A stretch of 64,000 nt of DNA from Entamoeba invadens IP1 (Eukaryota; Evosea; Mastigamoebida; Endamoebidae). Below the pieces are notes generated by a model, which searched no databases, was not told the origin of the DNA, and worked only from the letters and a program-made list of their open reading frames with translations. The stretch covers positions 214,931-278,930 of the forward strand of contig NW_004440347.1 in NCBI RefSeq assembly GCF_000330505.1. The letters are read 5' to 3'. How positions within the stretch are numbered: position 1 is the first letter of the stretch; each line of letters begins with the position of its first letter. Below are positions 11,601-22,036 of the stretch, one piece after another. Made by a program: the position numbers and the translations under genes.

Positions 11601-13108
11601 TTGTATTTTGTATCACTTGTCACTGCAAAACTCGACGATTTCTTCATACTTTTTGTTGTTGAACTTTGAAAGCCAAAATTGTTTCCCATAAACAACTTTT
11701 TTGTTTGATCTTCTAAAGTGAACACTACACCATCTATTTGAATTTTCTTCGATATAAATAACACTTTCATTCACTTCTTTAAATTGAGTCAAATAATTGA
11801 TGCTTTTAGTAAATTTCAGAGTGGAATTGTTTTGTTGTGTAAAATGACCATTGAAGTTTACTGTTTGTGCCAAGTTGTTGGTTTTCAACAGAATCATTGC
11901 GTTCTCCGTGTTAATTGGACAATGAAGGACATTTTCTTCGTAACTTAAATGATTGTTCATATCATTTCCTGTGAAATTGCATTGTGTGTTTTCATTGAGT
12001 AAATTTCCTTCTTGACAAATCCGATATAATTTCTCACCAATAAGTTTTGAATTTGGAGTGAAAGCATCAAATTGATGAAGGGATTCAAAAGATATCAATT
12101 CGATGCAATAATTTAATGAAGTGGTCTTATCATATTCAATAGTCATTGCATTGTTGTTGTTTTGAAAGTTTGCATCGGTTTCGATCATAATTATTCCATT
12201 TCTATTTGTGTTGTTTTGTGGATTGTGGAAAACAATTCTGACAACTTTATCAATCAACAGAGTTGTAAATTGTTGAAATATGATATGCGTATTTTGGTTG
12301 AACTCCAACATATTTTTTATATGAAAAACAGTGTTAATAGTATTAAAAACGACATCACTTTGGATGTTGGCGTTTCGTGTTTCAAGGACATGACTTCCTG
12401 TGATTGTATTTCTTTGATTGAAAAAGTTGATTTGTTGCCAACTTTGATTTGCAGCCACGTTGTAGTTGGTGGAGTCAATTTGAAGTATCAAATTGCTCTG
12501 TAAAGAATACTCCAAACAGTCTCCTTTGTTCAAAAACGCGTCTGATGGATCCCAAATGCCATTGGTGTAATTGCAATAACACATATACCCATTTAACAGT
12601 GATTCAACATAAAACGCTCTACGTCCACAAGACGATAATATACCATCACCTGTCAGTTTTTTATCAACAGAAAATAAGATTTTATTGATAAAATCTTTGT
12701 TGTGATTAACTGTTTGTATATTGACGCCTTCTTTGAAGTAATAATCACCAATGGAAGTTATCGTCAAATTATTAATAAAAACTTCAATCAAGAATTCAAC
12801 TTTAATATTTTCCTTCATTTCAAAATGTGTGAAAGTCATAGAAGTGGTTTTATCGTTGAATGGCGTTAAAATGTATTTCTTATTTGTGTCAAATAAAACT
12901 GAATAAAACGAGGAAAGTTGAACTTCAATTGTGACTTCATTGTCAACATCATCAGTTAAATCCAAATCGTATAAAGAATGGTTATATCGGCAATCGGGAT
13001 AATTCCAGTCATAAGTTTCAAGAAGTTGGTGTGTTGTACTTTTACAAGTACACGCCGTGTTACAAAGATCTGTAATTAAGACAATCAAAATTTAATAATA
13101 TTTGACAT
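8695..13108 (-). pseudogene. Transmembrane kinase (TMK) pseudogene
   Basis: A full-length TMK layout is recognisable: N-terminal ectodomain (about 13108-11700), CXXC-rich repeats (11700-10080), a membrane segment (about 10030-9950), and a C-terminal kinase domain with GEGSFGIVYKG, VAIKKMK, HRDIKPDN and DFGS. It is split by at least five lesions: a frame break between the ATG at 13108 and the body near 13090; a shift at about 11735-11765; a TGA at 11381-11383 where a CXXC cysteine is expected; a shift in the A8 run at 10010-10017 at the membrane segment; and a TGA at 9433-9435 in the glycine-loop/VAIK interval. The kinase also has APE changed to APK and the subdomain IX Asp changed to Tyr (SYIYSF against SDIYSL in the intact paralogue at 25737-29702). 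This is a dead paralogue. Confidence 0.85.
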
Positions 13109-13589
13109 TTATAATAACATTTATTTGTATATTGTCGTATATCAATAAGTTGTGTTTTTATACGTTTTGGTTATAATAATGGCTATGTTATGTAATTATT
13201 AAAAATGCATTAACTTTGTTATATGAATATTTGCAAATAAATTTTCATAACAGTCAACACCATCACAACATTTTTAAAAATAATATTTGAAATAATAAAA
13301 ATTAAACAACAAAAAAACAAAACAGAAAATAAAATGTTTTTTACATTTTTTATTTTTTTAGTTTGTTACAGTAGGAGAAATGAACTAGGACCATTAGAAC
13401 AATTAGGGCGACTTTAGTAAAAAATGTGAAACGGTAAAAAATACATTTTTGGGACAAAACCCTTTATCGACAATAACATTATTTAAATAACAAAAATTCA
13501 AATAACGTTTTATCAAAAACAATATTCATAAAAGAAAATACCAATAACAAAAACCAAATAACAAAAAATACAACAATTGTTTAAAATTT

Positions 13590-13735
13590 AGGAGAGATGC
13601 CTTTCTCTAGTCGATCACCTCTTATCCCGAGCCGCTGCAAATTTTGATTGTTTTAATTGGGTGTTTAAACCCAATTTGAGACACCTCTCATAATAATACT
13701 ACTCAAGGGGTCTTGTATCACTTTGGTTGTTGCTT
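13590..13735. other. GC-richer structured island, candidate noncoding RNA
   Basis: About 145 bases with clearly higher GC than the flanks and no open frame. It contains a hairpin AGAGA/TCTCT at about 13593-13608 and a perfect 8-bp hairpin AATTGGGT/ACCCAATT with a 6-base loop at about 13657-13678. I compared it by eye with the conserved cores of spliceosomal RNAs, U3, SRP RNA and RNase P RNA and saw no convincing match. It could be an unassigned RNA gene or an old repeat. Confidence 0.3.
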
Positions 13736-14509
13736 TTTATTGTGTTGATGGATACTAACGAATTAATAAAACAGATACGAATGAAACAAACAGTATGAAA
13801 TAAATTGATTTTTCGATTTTTTATTTAAATGATTATAATTTTTAATTAATCACTTATTAACCCTGAATATATAAAAAGGCTATTCAAAACTATTAAGTTT
13901 ATAAATAATTATATTTTTAAAATAACATTTAAAAACAAAAAAATGTAATAACATTTTAATTTGTTTAAAAATAAAACATGAACAATTTGGTATTACAACA
14001 TAAAATTATTATAATAGTGTCATATTGGATAACGTAAACATGTAAAGTCGTCCATTTTCATTATAGGTTGTCATAATATTTTCATAAAAAACAATAATTT
14101 ACCACCTCAAAAATTCTTACGATACACACTGGACTGTTGAATACCATTTTCATGAATCCAAAGTTTAAGATATGATAAAGAAATAATCTTAATTCACAAG
14201 TATATTTTTTTACTTGTTGATTGATAATTCGAAAAGACTTTCCCATACAAAAAAAACATTTTCTATAAACAAGGTTTTTAACACTAATTATAATAGAAAA
14301 TGTTCAAAATTTCACATTTTTACAAATTTGTATTTCCCGTTATTTAACGGTGTTTTGGCGCAATAAAATATAGAGAGAAAATAACAAAAATGTTGAAAAA
14401 AAGAAAAATGAAATTAGTTTAAATTGATTGGACAATTTTGTAAAGTTTCAGTTTTTTTCAAAGGGTTAAAATGATTGGTCGTCTTAAATTTGTGCACATT
14501 TATTACAAC

Positions 14510-14584
14510 GGGAAGAAGACCTAATCATTAGGAGTTTTCACTAAAGGTTCAGATTCATTTCTAAAGTACCGGGTCTTTTTTCCC
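14510..14584. repeat. Imperfect inverted repeat / stem-loop beside the mariner element
   Basis: GGGAAGAAGACC at 14510-14521 can pair with GGTCTTTTTTCCC at 14572-14584, enclosing a second perfect small palindrome CCTAATCATTAGG at 14520-14532. It sits 27 bp outside the left end of the Tc1/mariner-type element. Confidence 0.45.
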
Positions 14585-14610
14585 TACTGTATTATTATTA
14601 TTATTATTTA

Positions 14611-14880
14611 CAGTTAGTTCCATAAAAATTTACTAATGTCTCAAATTAATAATAAAATATACCAAAATAAATATAAATTGCACTTATTTTCAACTTTGTT
14701 TCAAAATAATATTAAATTGTATCATAATTAATGAAAATGTCTCAAATATTTAGTAAATTGTATCATAAATAAATAAAATGTCTCAAAATAATATTTTGTT
14801 TCAAATTATCGAAAAAATGTATCAAATAAATGAAAAATATATATCATAATTGTTATAAATTGTCTCATAATTTTGATAAT
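14611..14880. repeat. Left terminal inverted repeat of the Tc1/mariner-type element
   Basis: It matches the reverse complement of 16178-16447 nearly throughout by direct reading. The motif TGT(A/C/T)TCA recurs every 20-21 bp along it (for example at 14697, 14718, 14738, 14759, 14779, 14797, 14818, 14861). Confidence 0.9.
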
Positions 14881-14948
14881 TATTTCTAACATTATTGTTA
14901 ATTACCAAATTTTTGTGTATTTAAACTGAATTTTTAATTAAAGATTGT

Positions 14949-16115
14949 ATGTCAATCGACCATTTTGAATTCATTCATCAAGTTAATGTTAATCATTATC
15001 TCGACAGACCCCCTCTTCAAGAAAATATACCAATTGAAAAAGGTCTCATACCAATGAGACAAGAAGAGGAAATTATGGCTACAAGAACCATCATGATTGA
15101 AGAAAAGCATCACGAACAACAGTCGTCCAAGAAAAAAAGAATATATGTTAATATTACCGAATCACAGAGACAAAAAAATGATTGAACTTTATGCAGAGTT
15201 TGGGACGACAAAATCTGTTGACTTTTATCAACAAAAGACAAGAATCCAGACTCAGTCTTGTAGAAGACTTTTAAAAGAACTCTGTAGTGGCAGGAACATA
15301 TCAAAGCCATCGAAAAGAGGAAGAAAACCTAAATATAGTCATGAGCTGTTAACGGAAATATCAAAACAACTTTCTATTGAAAAAAGTCTACGTGATTGTA
15401 AGAGAGATATCGCTGAGAAAAATATGCAGTCAATTTCAATTTCAACAATAAATCGATATATTCACAGCAAACAAATAATGGAAACGTGTTTATTACCACA
15501 ACTATCATTTATTGAAATAACCAAAAGAGGACCCGGTGCAAATACACCAGAAAATAAAGAGTTGAGAGTCGAAAAGATGAGAAAATTAGACCAATTAATT
15601 ATCTCGAGGTATTCAGTTGTATTTGTTGATGAAAGTCACTGGAGTGTTGGAAATGTGAGAACGAGGGCATGGGGACAACGAGGAAGAAAACATATCGTCG
15701 AAACGCCATTGATAACGTATAACTTAAGTTGCATTTGCGCCATATCAGATTCTGGAAATAAATATTGCAATTTATTCAACACGGTAGTTAACGGAGACAT
15801 ATTTAAAGTATATTTTCAGAATTAAATTGAAGCATTTACTTCAGATGGAAGTAGGATTGTTTTTGTTTTGGATAACGCAGCTATACACAGAGATAAAATT
15901 GTGGAAATCGCAAATGTAAAGGGGTGTGAAGTATTATATAACGCTCCTTATTCTCCGGAGTGTAATCCAATAGAAATGGTTTTCGGTATTTGGAAAAATA
16001 AAGTCGGGAAAATGGGAAGTGTTGATTTGAAAGATATGATCGAAACATAAGTTTATGTTTTAATGAAATTCCACCACATGAAATTAAAAAACAATTCAAC
16101 ATTTTTACTCTGTAG
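14949..16115 (+). pseudogene. Tc1/mariner-type DDE transposase, broken
   Basis: Frames over this stretch assemble into one transposase. The N-terminal part (14949-15170) continues into the next frame after a shift in the A7 run at about 15171-15177. A helix-turn-helix region with a basic GRKPKY linker follows. The catalytic core has the first Asp in VVFVDESHWSV (about 15620), the second in FVLDNAAIHRDK (about 15865) and the Glu in YSPECNPIEMVFG (about 15955), the DDE_3 pattern. An in-frame TAA at 15823-15825 lies between the first and second catalytic Asp. A further shift near 16050 is needed to read the last residues (NEIPPHEIKKQF). Three lesions make it inactive unless another copy supplies the enzyme in trans. 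Confidence 0.85.
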
Positions 16116-16177
16116 TTACTCCAAAAATATTTGCTCGTGAAGACCTTTAATTATTATTTTTAAATGTTTTTTTAATT

Positions 16178-16447
16178 ATTATCAAAATTATGAGACAATT
16201 TATAACAATTATGATATATATTTTTCATTTATTTGATACATTTTTTCGATAATTTGAAACAAAATATTATTTTGAGACATTTTATTTATTTATGATACAA
16301 TTTACTAAATATTTGAGACATTTTCATTAATTATGATACAATTTAATATTATTTTGAAACAAAGTTGAAAATAAGTGCAATTTATATTTATTTTGGTATA
16401 TTTTATTATTAATTTGAGACATTAGTAAATTTTTATGGAACTAACTG
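16178..16447. repeat. Right terminal inverted repeat of the Tc1/mariner-type element
   Basis: Mirror image of 14611-14880, ending CTAACTG at 16447 and followed by the TA target duplication. Confidence 0.9.
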
Positions 16448-16479
16448 TATATCAAAACAGTAATAATAATTCACACGAT

Positions 16480-18315
16480 TTATTTCTCCATTCTGTACAC
16501 CATCAAATGTTTTATTTCAAATTCCTTCATTCCTTTGTTACACAAACATTTTTCGCCTTCATACTCAAACGAATTACTTCCAACCTCACAAAACACTTTG
16601 TCGTGGTTCATTTTCGCCACTTTGATATCTCCATTTCCGACATCCAACAATTTAGTTGTGAATCTACTTTCAGCGCAAAATGCAAAGGACGCCCTTTTTT
16701 CTTTTATGTTGTATTTCCCACACTTCTTTTTCCCATTTTCTTTTAATGTGAAAACGAACGCTTCTTTGTCACCGAACGTGACATTCTCCGACGTGATACT
16801 TTTGAAGACAACGGCTCCAAACAAATTTCCATCATAATCTTCTATTGTGAGTATGAAACCATCACATTTCGATATTTTCTTGATAAGTCCGTTACTCCCG
16901 CGCACCGACAAGTCTTTAAAAACGTCGTAGATAATCGGTCCGACGTTTTGTCCGCTCCACGTTTGTAGTTGTTTTTTATCTTCACTGCTCAGATAATTTT
17001 CGTCATATTCAATTTGTTTTTTGAATTGCTGTGGCGTTTTCGAAATTGTCTTTTTTGATTGACTCACAACCGTTGGAGAGTTTTCTATTTTATCTGAACG
17101 GATCATATTCTGTGCCAACTCTGTTGATCGTATTGAGTCAAATGAGCTTTTCTGGTCTTTCAACAAGTTTGTTTCTCTTGCAATAGTGTTATTACCCATT
17201 GAAATCTCACCTTTTTTGTTTCTATCCTTTTCTTCTGAATTCGAAGATATTTTAGAATTAAAAATGTCACCCTGTGTGACATTTTCCATCTCTTGTAATG
17301 TTTTATGTGCTTCTGAATTGGCCTCAAAACGAAAGACTTTCGGTTCCTTTAAATCTTCATTATGAATATCTTTTGGAAATGTATTAGTTTTATCTTCTCC
17401 AATAATAATCATTTTTTGTGTCGTTTTTTTCCTCAATTTCTTTGGTTTTCCCAAATTTTTGTACTCCGATTGGGGTTGTCGTTTCCGGTATTTCCGTTTT
17501 GGTTTTTTATTTTCATTTTGTATATCGATACTTTCGTTTTGTTTCTTCTCATCATTTATTTGTTTTATAATTTCGGTGTTTTGAGTGTCGTCTTCAGTCT
17601 CTGAAAAGGAATCTTCTATTTCTAACATTTTGTTCTTCACTTTCTCTTCACTTTTTGTGTTTTGTACAAAAGTAATTGAGTTGTCATTTTTATTCTCTTT
17701 TTGTTGTTCATTTCCGTCTATTTTTGGTTTCACTTTTGTCATATAATTTTCATTTATTTTTTCATTCAATTTGTCGTTGTTAGAAATTTCATTGTTGCTC
17801 AAAAATGTGTTTTCTGTTTTTTGTTGATCAAAAAGAAGTTCACTCATTCTGATTTTTCCATTAAGTATCTTTTCCTTTTGACTGAACTCCATAAACATCT
17901 GCGCCTTTCGGAAAGAGTTTTTCTTAAGCTCTTCTTCAAATTGCATTTTCTCTTTTTGTATTAAAAGTGTGACTATTTGGTTTTTTGTTTCAACAATGTG
18001 TGCCCCATCTTCCAAACACTTTTTCTTGAGTTCATTGATGAAATAAGAAAGATCTGTAACCATTGCAGCAGTGATCCCTATCTCTTTGGAAAGTTCAAAA
18101 CACTCTTCCTCACACTTCTCTGTACTTCCCACATATTTTTGAATTGTTGCAATTTGCTCGACAGGTGTTAAAGAATTGATCTCTGTAATTAACGTTTGTG
18201 GTGAAGGCAACACCATCTTAATGTGTGTGTCTATACACTTTTTAATAAATTCTAAACGCAAATTAATGTCAGGAGAATTTGTTTTAAAGAGAAAATAAAT
18301 GTCTGGCTGCGCCAT
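16480..18315 (-). CDS. TLD-domain protein with N-terminal helical and central charged regions
   Basis: 611 residues, intact. Residues 1-175 are predominantly helical (ECEEECFELSKEIG, KEKMQFEEELKK) and likely form a coiled coil. Residues about 175-430 are a low-complexity Lys/Glu/Asn/Ser linker with a basic patch (KPKRKYRKRQPQ) that could act in nuclear or nucleic-acid contact. The C-terminal 180 residues (LQTWSG...GFILTIEDYDGNLFGAVVF...FAFCAES...LMVYRMEK) fit a TLD domain: hydrophobic strands, a Phe-Gly-Ala strand, and the conserved Phe-x-Phe and final strand. TLD proteins elsewhere are linked to oxidative stress and V-ATPase regulation; Entamoeba has a large expanded set of coiled-coil plus TLD proteins of unknown role. 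The 3' flank was hit by the mariner-type element. Confidence 0.75.
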   Translation of the reverse strand: MAQPDIYFLFKTNSPDINLRLEFIKKCIDTHIKMVLPSPQTLITEINSLTPVEQIATIQKYVGSTEKCEEECFELSKEIGITAAMVTDLSYFINELKKKCLEDGAHIVETKNQIVTLLIQKEKMQFEEELKKNSFRKAQMFMEFSQKEKILNGKIRMSELLFDQQKTENTFLSNNEISNNDKLNEKINENYMTKVKPKIDGNEQQKENKNDNSITFVQNTKSEEKVKNKMLEIEDSFSETEDDTQNTEIIKQINDEKKQNESIDIQNENKKPKRKYRKRQPQSEYKNLGKPKKLRKKTTQKMIIIGEDKTNTFPKDIHNEDLKEPKVFRFEANSEAHKTLQEMENVTQGDIFNSKISSNSEEKDRNKKGEISMGNNTIARETNLLKDQKSSFDSIRSTELAQNMIRSDKIENSPTVVSQSKKTISKTPQQFKKQIEYDENYLSSEDKKQLQTWSGQNVGPIIYDVFKDLSVRGSNGLIKKISKCDGFILTIEDYDGNLFGAVVFKSITSENVTFGDKEAFVFTLKENGKKKCGKYNIKEKRASFAFCAESRFTTKLLDVGNGDIKVAKMNHDKVFCEVGSNSFEYEGEKCLCNKGMKEFEIKHLMVYRMEK

Positions 18316-20331
18316 TGAGTTGTAAGTGTTTAATCTTTTCAGTTATTGTATTATTATTTTTTACGTTTAAACCCAAACAGAAAAGTAAATTATTTCTTGT
18401 TTGTTTAAATTATTTTATTGGTTTCATTTTAATATTATTTGTTATTAAAAGTTAATACAAAGCACTTTTGAGAAAACACAAAATAGTCAAATTGATAAAA
18501 ATTAAATATTTTTAAAAAAGATTAAGGAATAAATGTGAACATTTTTTTTATTTTTTGTGTTATGTTAAAAAGTGTAAAATTTGTATAATGAACAATTTAA
18601 TTCTTTAATTATTTAAATAAAAAATATCAATTTAACTCACAAATACAGAATTTTGGAATAAATAATATTCATGTTGAATCAATGAAATAGCACGCAAGCC
18701 AAACATTGATAATTACAACGTAAATATTTCTGTGATCAAATTTAAAGTATTTTTTTTGAAAGGAAAAAAATATTATATTTTTTGGCTGTTTATGCAATCT
18801 AATAGAAAACCAGTTTCATTAATAAATTTATTTTAATGTTTTACATATTAGAAGTATAATTAATATCAGTATTCTCACGTTTGAAAAATTAACAGTTCTT
18901 AACAAACATGATTTTACAGTTTTATTTTTCAATTTTTATTGGTACAGAATGTATGTATTTAAATTTTATATAAAATCCGATCAAACAACGATATATAAAT
19001 GAACATTAAACATTGAATATTAAATATGTTATATCATTTAAATTAAAATATGCCATGTATTGGAGTAATTTATCTTTGTGTAAGGTTATATTTTATGTTA
19101 ATATTTTTAGATAATGAATTATTATAATTGACATTATAATACATTAGCATTTTATTCACTTCATTTTAAAAACACCAATTTTAAATAACCATTAAAATCA
19201 TCATCAGTCAATATATTTAATATCAGCGCCCAATACTTTAAACAACTTATCAATCATATTTGAATTAATAACAAAATTGACTTTTATATTTATTTGTACA
19301 ACAGAATGCACTTTCAAAACTAATATTTAAATTGTTTATGTTTACAAGTAAGTTTTAAAACATTTCTAAAAACTCATTTTCTTTATTACGATGATAATAA
19401 AATCACACAAATAAAAACATTGGTACAAAAAAAATTTATTGATTTAGCCAATGATTATTCAACTTATTTTAATAATCATGTCAATAAAATCGATGTTTTG
19501 AATATAAAAACGACATTCTGTTGTGCTTGTGTTGATACTCATTAAAATCAATTGCAACTACTCAACGTTTGTTTTAAAATTGGTAATGATGATTCAGCAA
19601 ATAAAAGAATGTGTAATTAAATATTTTAAACAAATTGTTTTGTCAATTTTATAGTCGGTACAACACAATACAACAATCAAAAACTTAAATGCAGCATTTC
19701 AAATCGGTTGATTTATAACAACAAATTTGGACACTTGAACATCGTAGAAAAACAAACAAAACAGAATAATTTATAAAAGGGATTGCGACATGATCTACTC
19801 ATGAATTGAATCAATCTCCATGTGTAGGAATAAATATGAAAATCAACAGAAATTAATTACGGTTGTAATTTATACATGTAAGGTGAACTAAATTGTAATT
19901 TAATTCCAAATAAAGGCGTCTCGATATCTTAATTGAATTCTTATTATGCTCGATAGTTACATAAAATTTAATGGATATAAATATAGAAACTAATAACAAA
20001 CAGTTGTTTATAATAAAATATAGTTAATCTTATTAAGACGGACTTTTTTTCATTGACTATACAATCAAAGGCATCGATTAGTCGTAAATGAGTAATTTTT
20101 GTAGAAAATTCTATTTAATATTGAAATTTATTTTTTGTTAAATATTTAGTTTTTAATTCAACAAAAGTAACAAGTTCAAAAACAAAATATTTAATTGTCG
20201 TACACCAAAATTATTGGCCAATTGTGCGACAATTAAGCAAGTTTGACAATTATAATTATGTCAAATAGACGCCTTTGACTTTAATTAAAAAAACATTTCA
20301 ATAACAAAATTTTAAAAATAAAATAATAATA
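18316..20331. other. AT-rich intergenic region, nothing recognised
   Basis: About 2 kb with no open frame of note, no hairpin above background and no recognised repeat. Confidence 0.5.
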
Positions 20332-20472
20332 CAGTCGATACTCTATCGGATTGGAATGATGGGAAAATGGTTTTTCCCAAGGATTGGAAAATAAAAAGAA
20401 AATTTTATTTTTAATTTCTATATTTTTTGGCATTATTTATTTCTTTTGACAAAAACACAATTTAAAAACGTA

Positions 20473-20848
20473 CAGTGAAAATACGTTTGAAAATGATGGG
20501 AAAATAGTTTAAAAATGACAGATTTTATTTTAAAAGGACAAGATTTTTAATAAAAAGGATGAAAATCATAAAAAGTGATGGAGATTTGTTTTAAAAAGGA
20601 CATGTATTTTTATTGAAAAGGACAGGATTTTTGATAAAAAAACGAATTTCGAAAGAAATGATGATTTTCATGAAAAGGACAGGAATTTATTATAAAAAGG
20701 ATGGGATTTGTTAAAAGGATGGATTTCAAGAAAATGTGACAGCCATTTTTTGAAAAAGGATAACATTTTTAACAAAAAGGATCGATTTTTAATAAAATAT
20801 AATGTATTTCCGAATTTTCCCGATTTTACACATAAAACAAAAACAATT
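20473..20848. repeat. Left inverted repeat of the nested Tc1-like element
   Basis: Built of units like AAAAGGAC/AAAAGGAT/AAATGAC recurring about every 20 bp (for example GGAY/TGAY at 20516, 20536, 20557, 20576, 20598, 20620, 20677, 20699, 20717, 20737, 20758, 20779). Confidence 0.9.
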
Positions 20849-20954
20849 AAAATACCATAAACGTGTTTCAAAAATAGGAATATGAATCAATAATCAAATT
20901 AAAATAAAAAAAGATTTACATTATTTTGATCTAAAATCTTAATAACTGATTTAA

Positions 20955-21588
20955 ATGTCAAAGTCTTTGACATTCATCGACGCAATAGACCCAATAGCTA
21001 GGAATGATTTTATTGAAAATCCACCATCTATTCAGCGGAATGAACAACGGCACCAGGTTGAATCAAAAACACATTTCATTCTTCCCCAATCGACCAAAAG
21101 AAAAAGGGGAAGATACAAAAGTCGGTCAGAATCAATAAACCAAGCCAAAAGACCTTATCACAAAGTAACGATACAAAACAAATTCAATATGATTAAATTT
21201 TTCATAGTTAATGTGGACACTAAAGATGATGTGTTTTACAGTGGAGAACTTGGTATTAAAATCAAGGCTATCAAAAATATGTTAGTCAAATTAAAGTAAT
21301 GAAAAGGTCTTCAATATATATTTCATGGAATTGATGAAACATTATGACGACAACAACATTTCAGCAGTGTTTCGGTGTGACAATTGTACTATACACAACC
21401 ATTTGAGAGAACTCGTAACTAACACTCGTCATTCAGTTGTTTATAATACAGCTTACAGTCCTGAACTCAACCCAATCGAAACTGTTTTGGGGGTTTGGAA
21501 AAGGCGTGTAGAAAATGACATATGTATTTGGACTGGCCTTGGCGATCTTCTTGAAAAAAATAAAAATGGATTTAATTTAACCAGCTGA
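20955..21588 (+). pseudogene. Tc1-like transposase, internally deleted
   Basis: The first piece (20955-21299, 114 residues) gives the N-terminus with a basic linker (STKRKRGRYKSR) and a partial helix-turn-helix. The second piece (21325-21588) gives the end of the catalytic core: AVFRCDNCTIHNH with the second catalytic Asp, and AYSPELNPIETVLGVWKRRV with the Glu. The segment that should carry the first catalytic Asp is absent, and the two pieces are in different frames. It is related to, but clearly different from, the transposase at 14949-16115. Confidence 0.8.
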
Positions 21589-21660
21589 AGTAATAGCGTC
21601 GATGGAGAGATGTCGCAATGAAATTTGGGCAAAAGCATATAAAAAAGACTTGTAATTTTA

Positions 21661-22036
21661 ATTTGTTTTTGTTTTATGTGTAAAATCGGGAAAATTCGGA
21701 AATACATTATATTTTATTAAAAATCGATCCTTTTTGTTAAAAATGTTATCCTTTTTCAAAAAATGGCTGTCACATTTTCTTGAAATCCATCCTTTTAACA
21801 AATCCCATCCTTTTTATAATAAATTCCTGTCCTTTTCATGAAAATCATCATTTCTTTCGAAATTCGTTTTTTTATCAAAAATCCTGTCCTTTTCAATAAA
21901 AATACATGTCCTTTTTAAAACAAATCTCCATCACTTTTTATGATTTTCATCCTTTTTATTAAAAATCTTGTCCTTTTAAAATAAAATCTGTCATTTTTAA
22001 ACTATTTTCCCATCATTTTCAAACGTATTTTCACTG
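21661..22036. repeat. Right inverted repeat of the nested Tc1-like element
   Basis: Mirror image of 20473-20848, the same 376 bp in length. Confidence 0.9.

Larger units (their letters stand above)
13109..14608. other. Intergenic region with two structured GC-richer islands
   Basis: Mostly AT-rich spacer. Two islands differ: 13590-13735 (relatively GC-rich with hairpins) and 14510-14584 (a long stem-loop). Each is listed separately. No open frame is supported. Confidence 0.5.
14611..16447 (+). mobile_element. Tc1/mariner-type DNA transposon with 270-bp inverted repeats
   Basis: The element begins CAGTTAGTTCCATAAAAATT at 14611 and ends with its complement at 16447, flanked on both sides by TA (14609-14610 and 16448-16449), the target duplication of the Tc1/mariner superfamily. 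The inverted repeats run 14611-14880 and 16178-16447. Between them lies one broken DDE transposase gene. The element landed only 32 bp downstream of the stop codon of the TLD gene at 16480. It is long-armed compared with classical mariners, whose repeats are about 30 bp, and the arms are built of regularly spaced motifs (see findings). Confidence 0.92.
20473..22036 (+). mobile_element. Tc1-like DNA transposon with 376-bp inverted repeats, nested
   Basis: The ends CAGTGAAAATACGTTTGAAA (20473) and the complement (ending 22036) are flanked by TA at 20471-20472 and 22037-22038. The arms 20473-20848 and 21661-22036 are each 376 bp and look identical or nearly so along their length. Inside are two pieces of a DDE_3-type transposase with the middle of the gene missing, so the copy is non-autonomous. 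The element sits inside the pogo-like element 20332-22865, which gives the order of insertion: pogo-like first, this one later. Confidence 0.9.
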
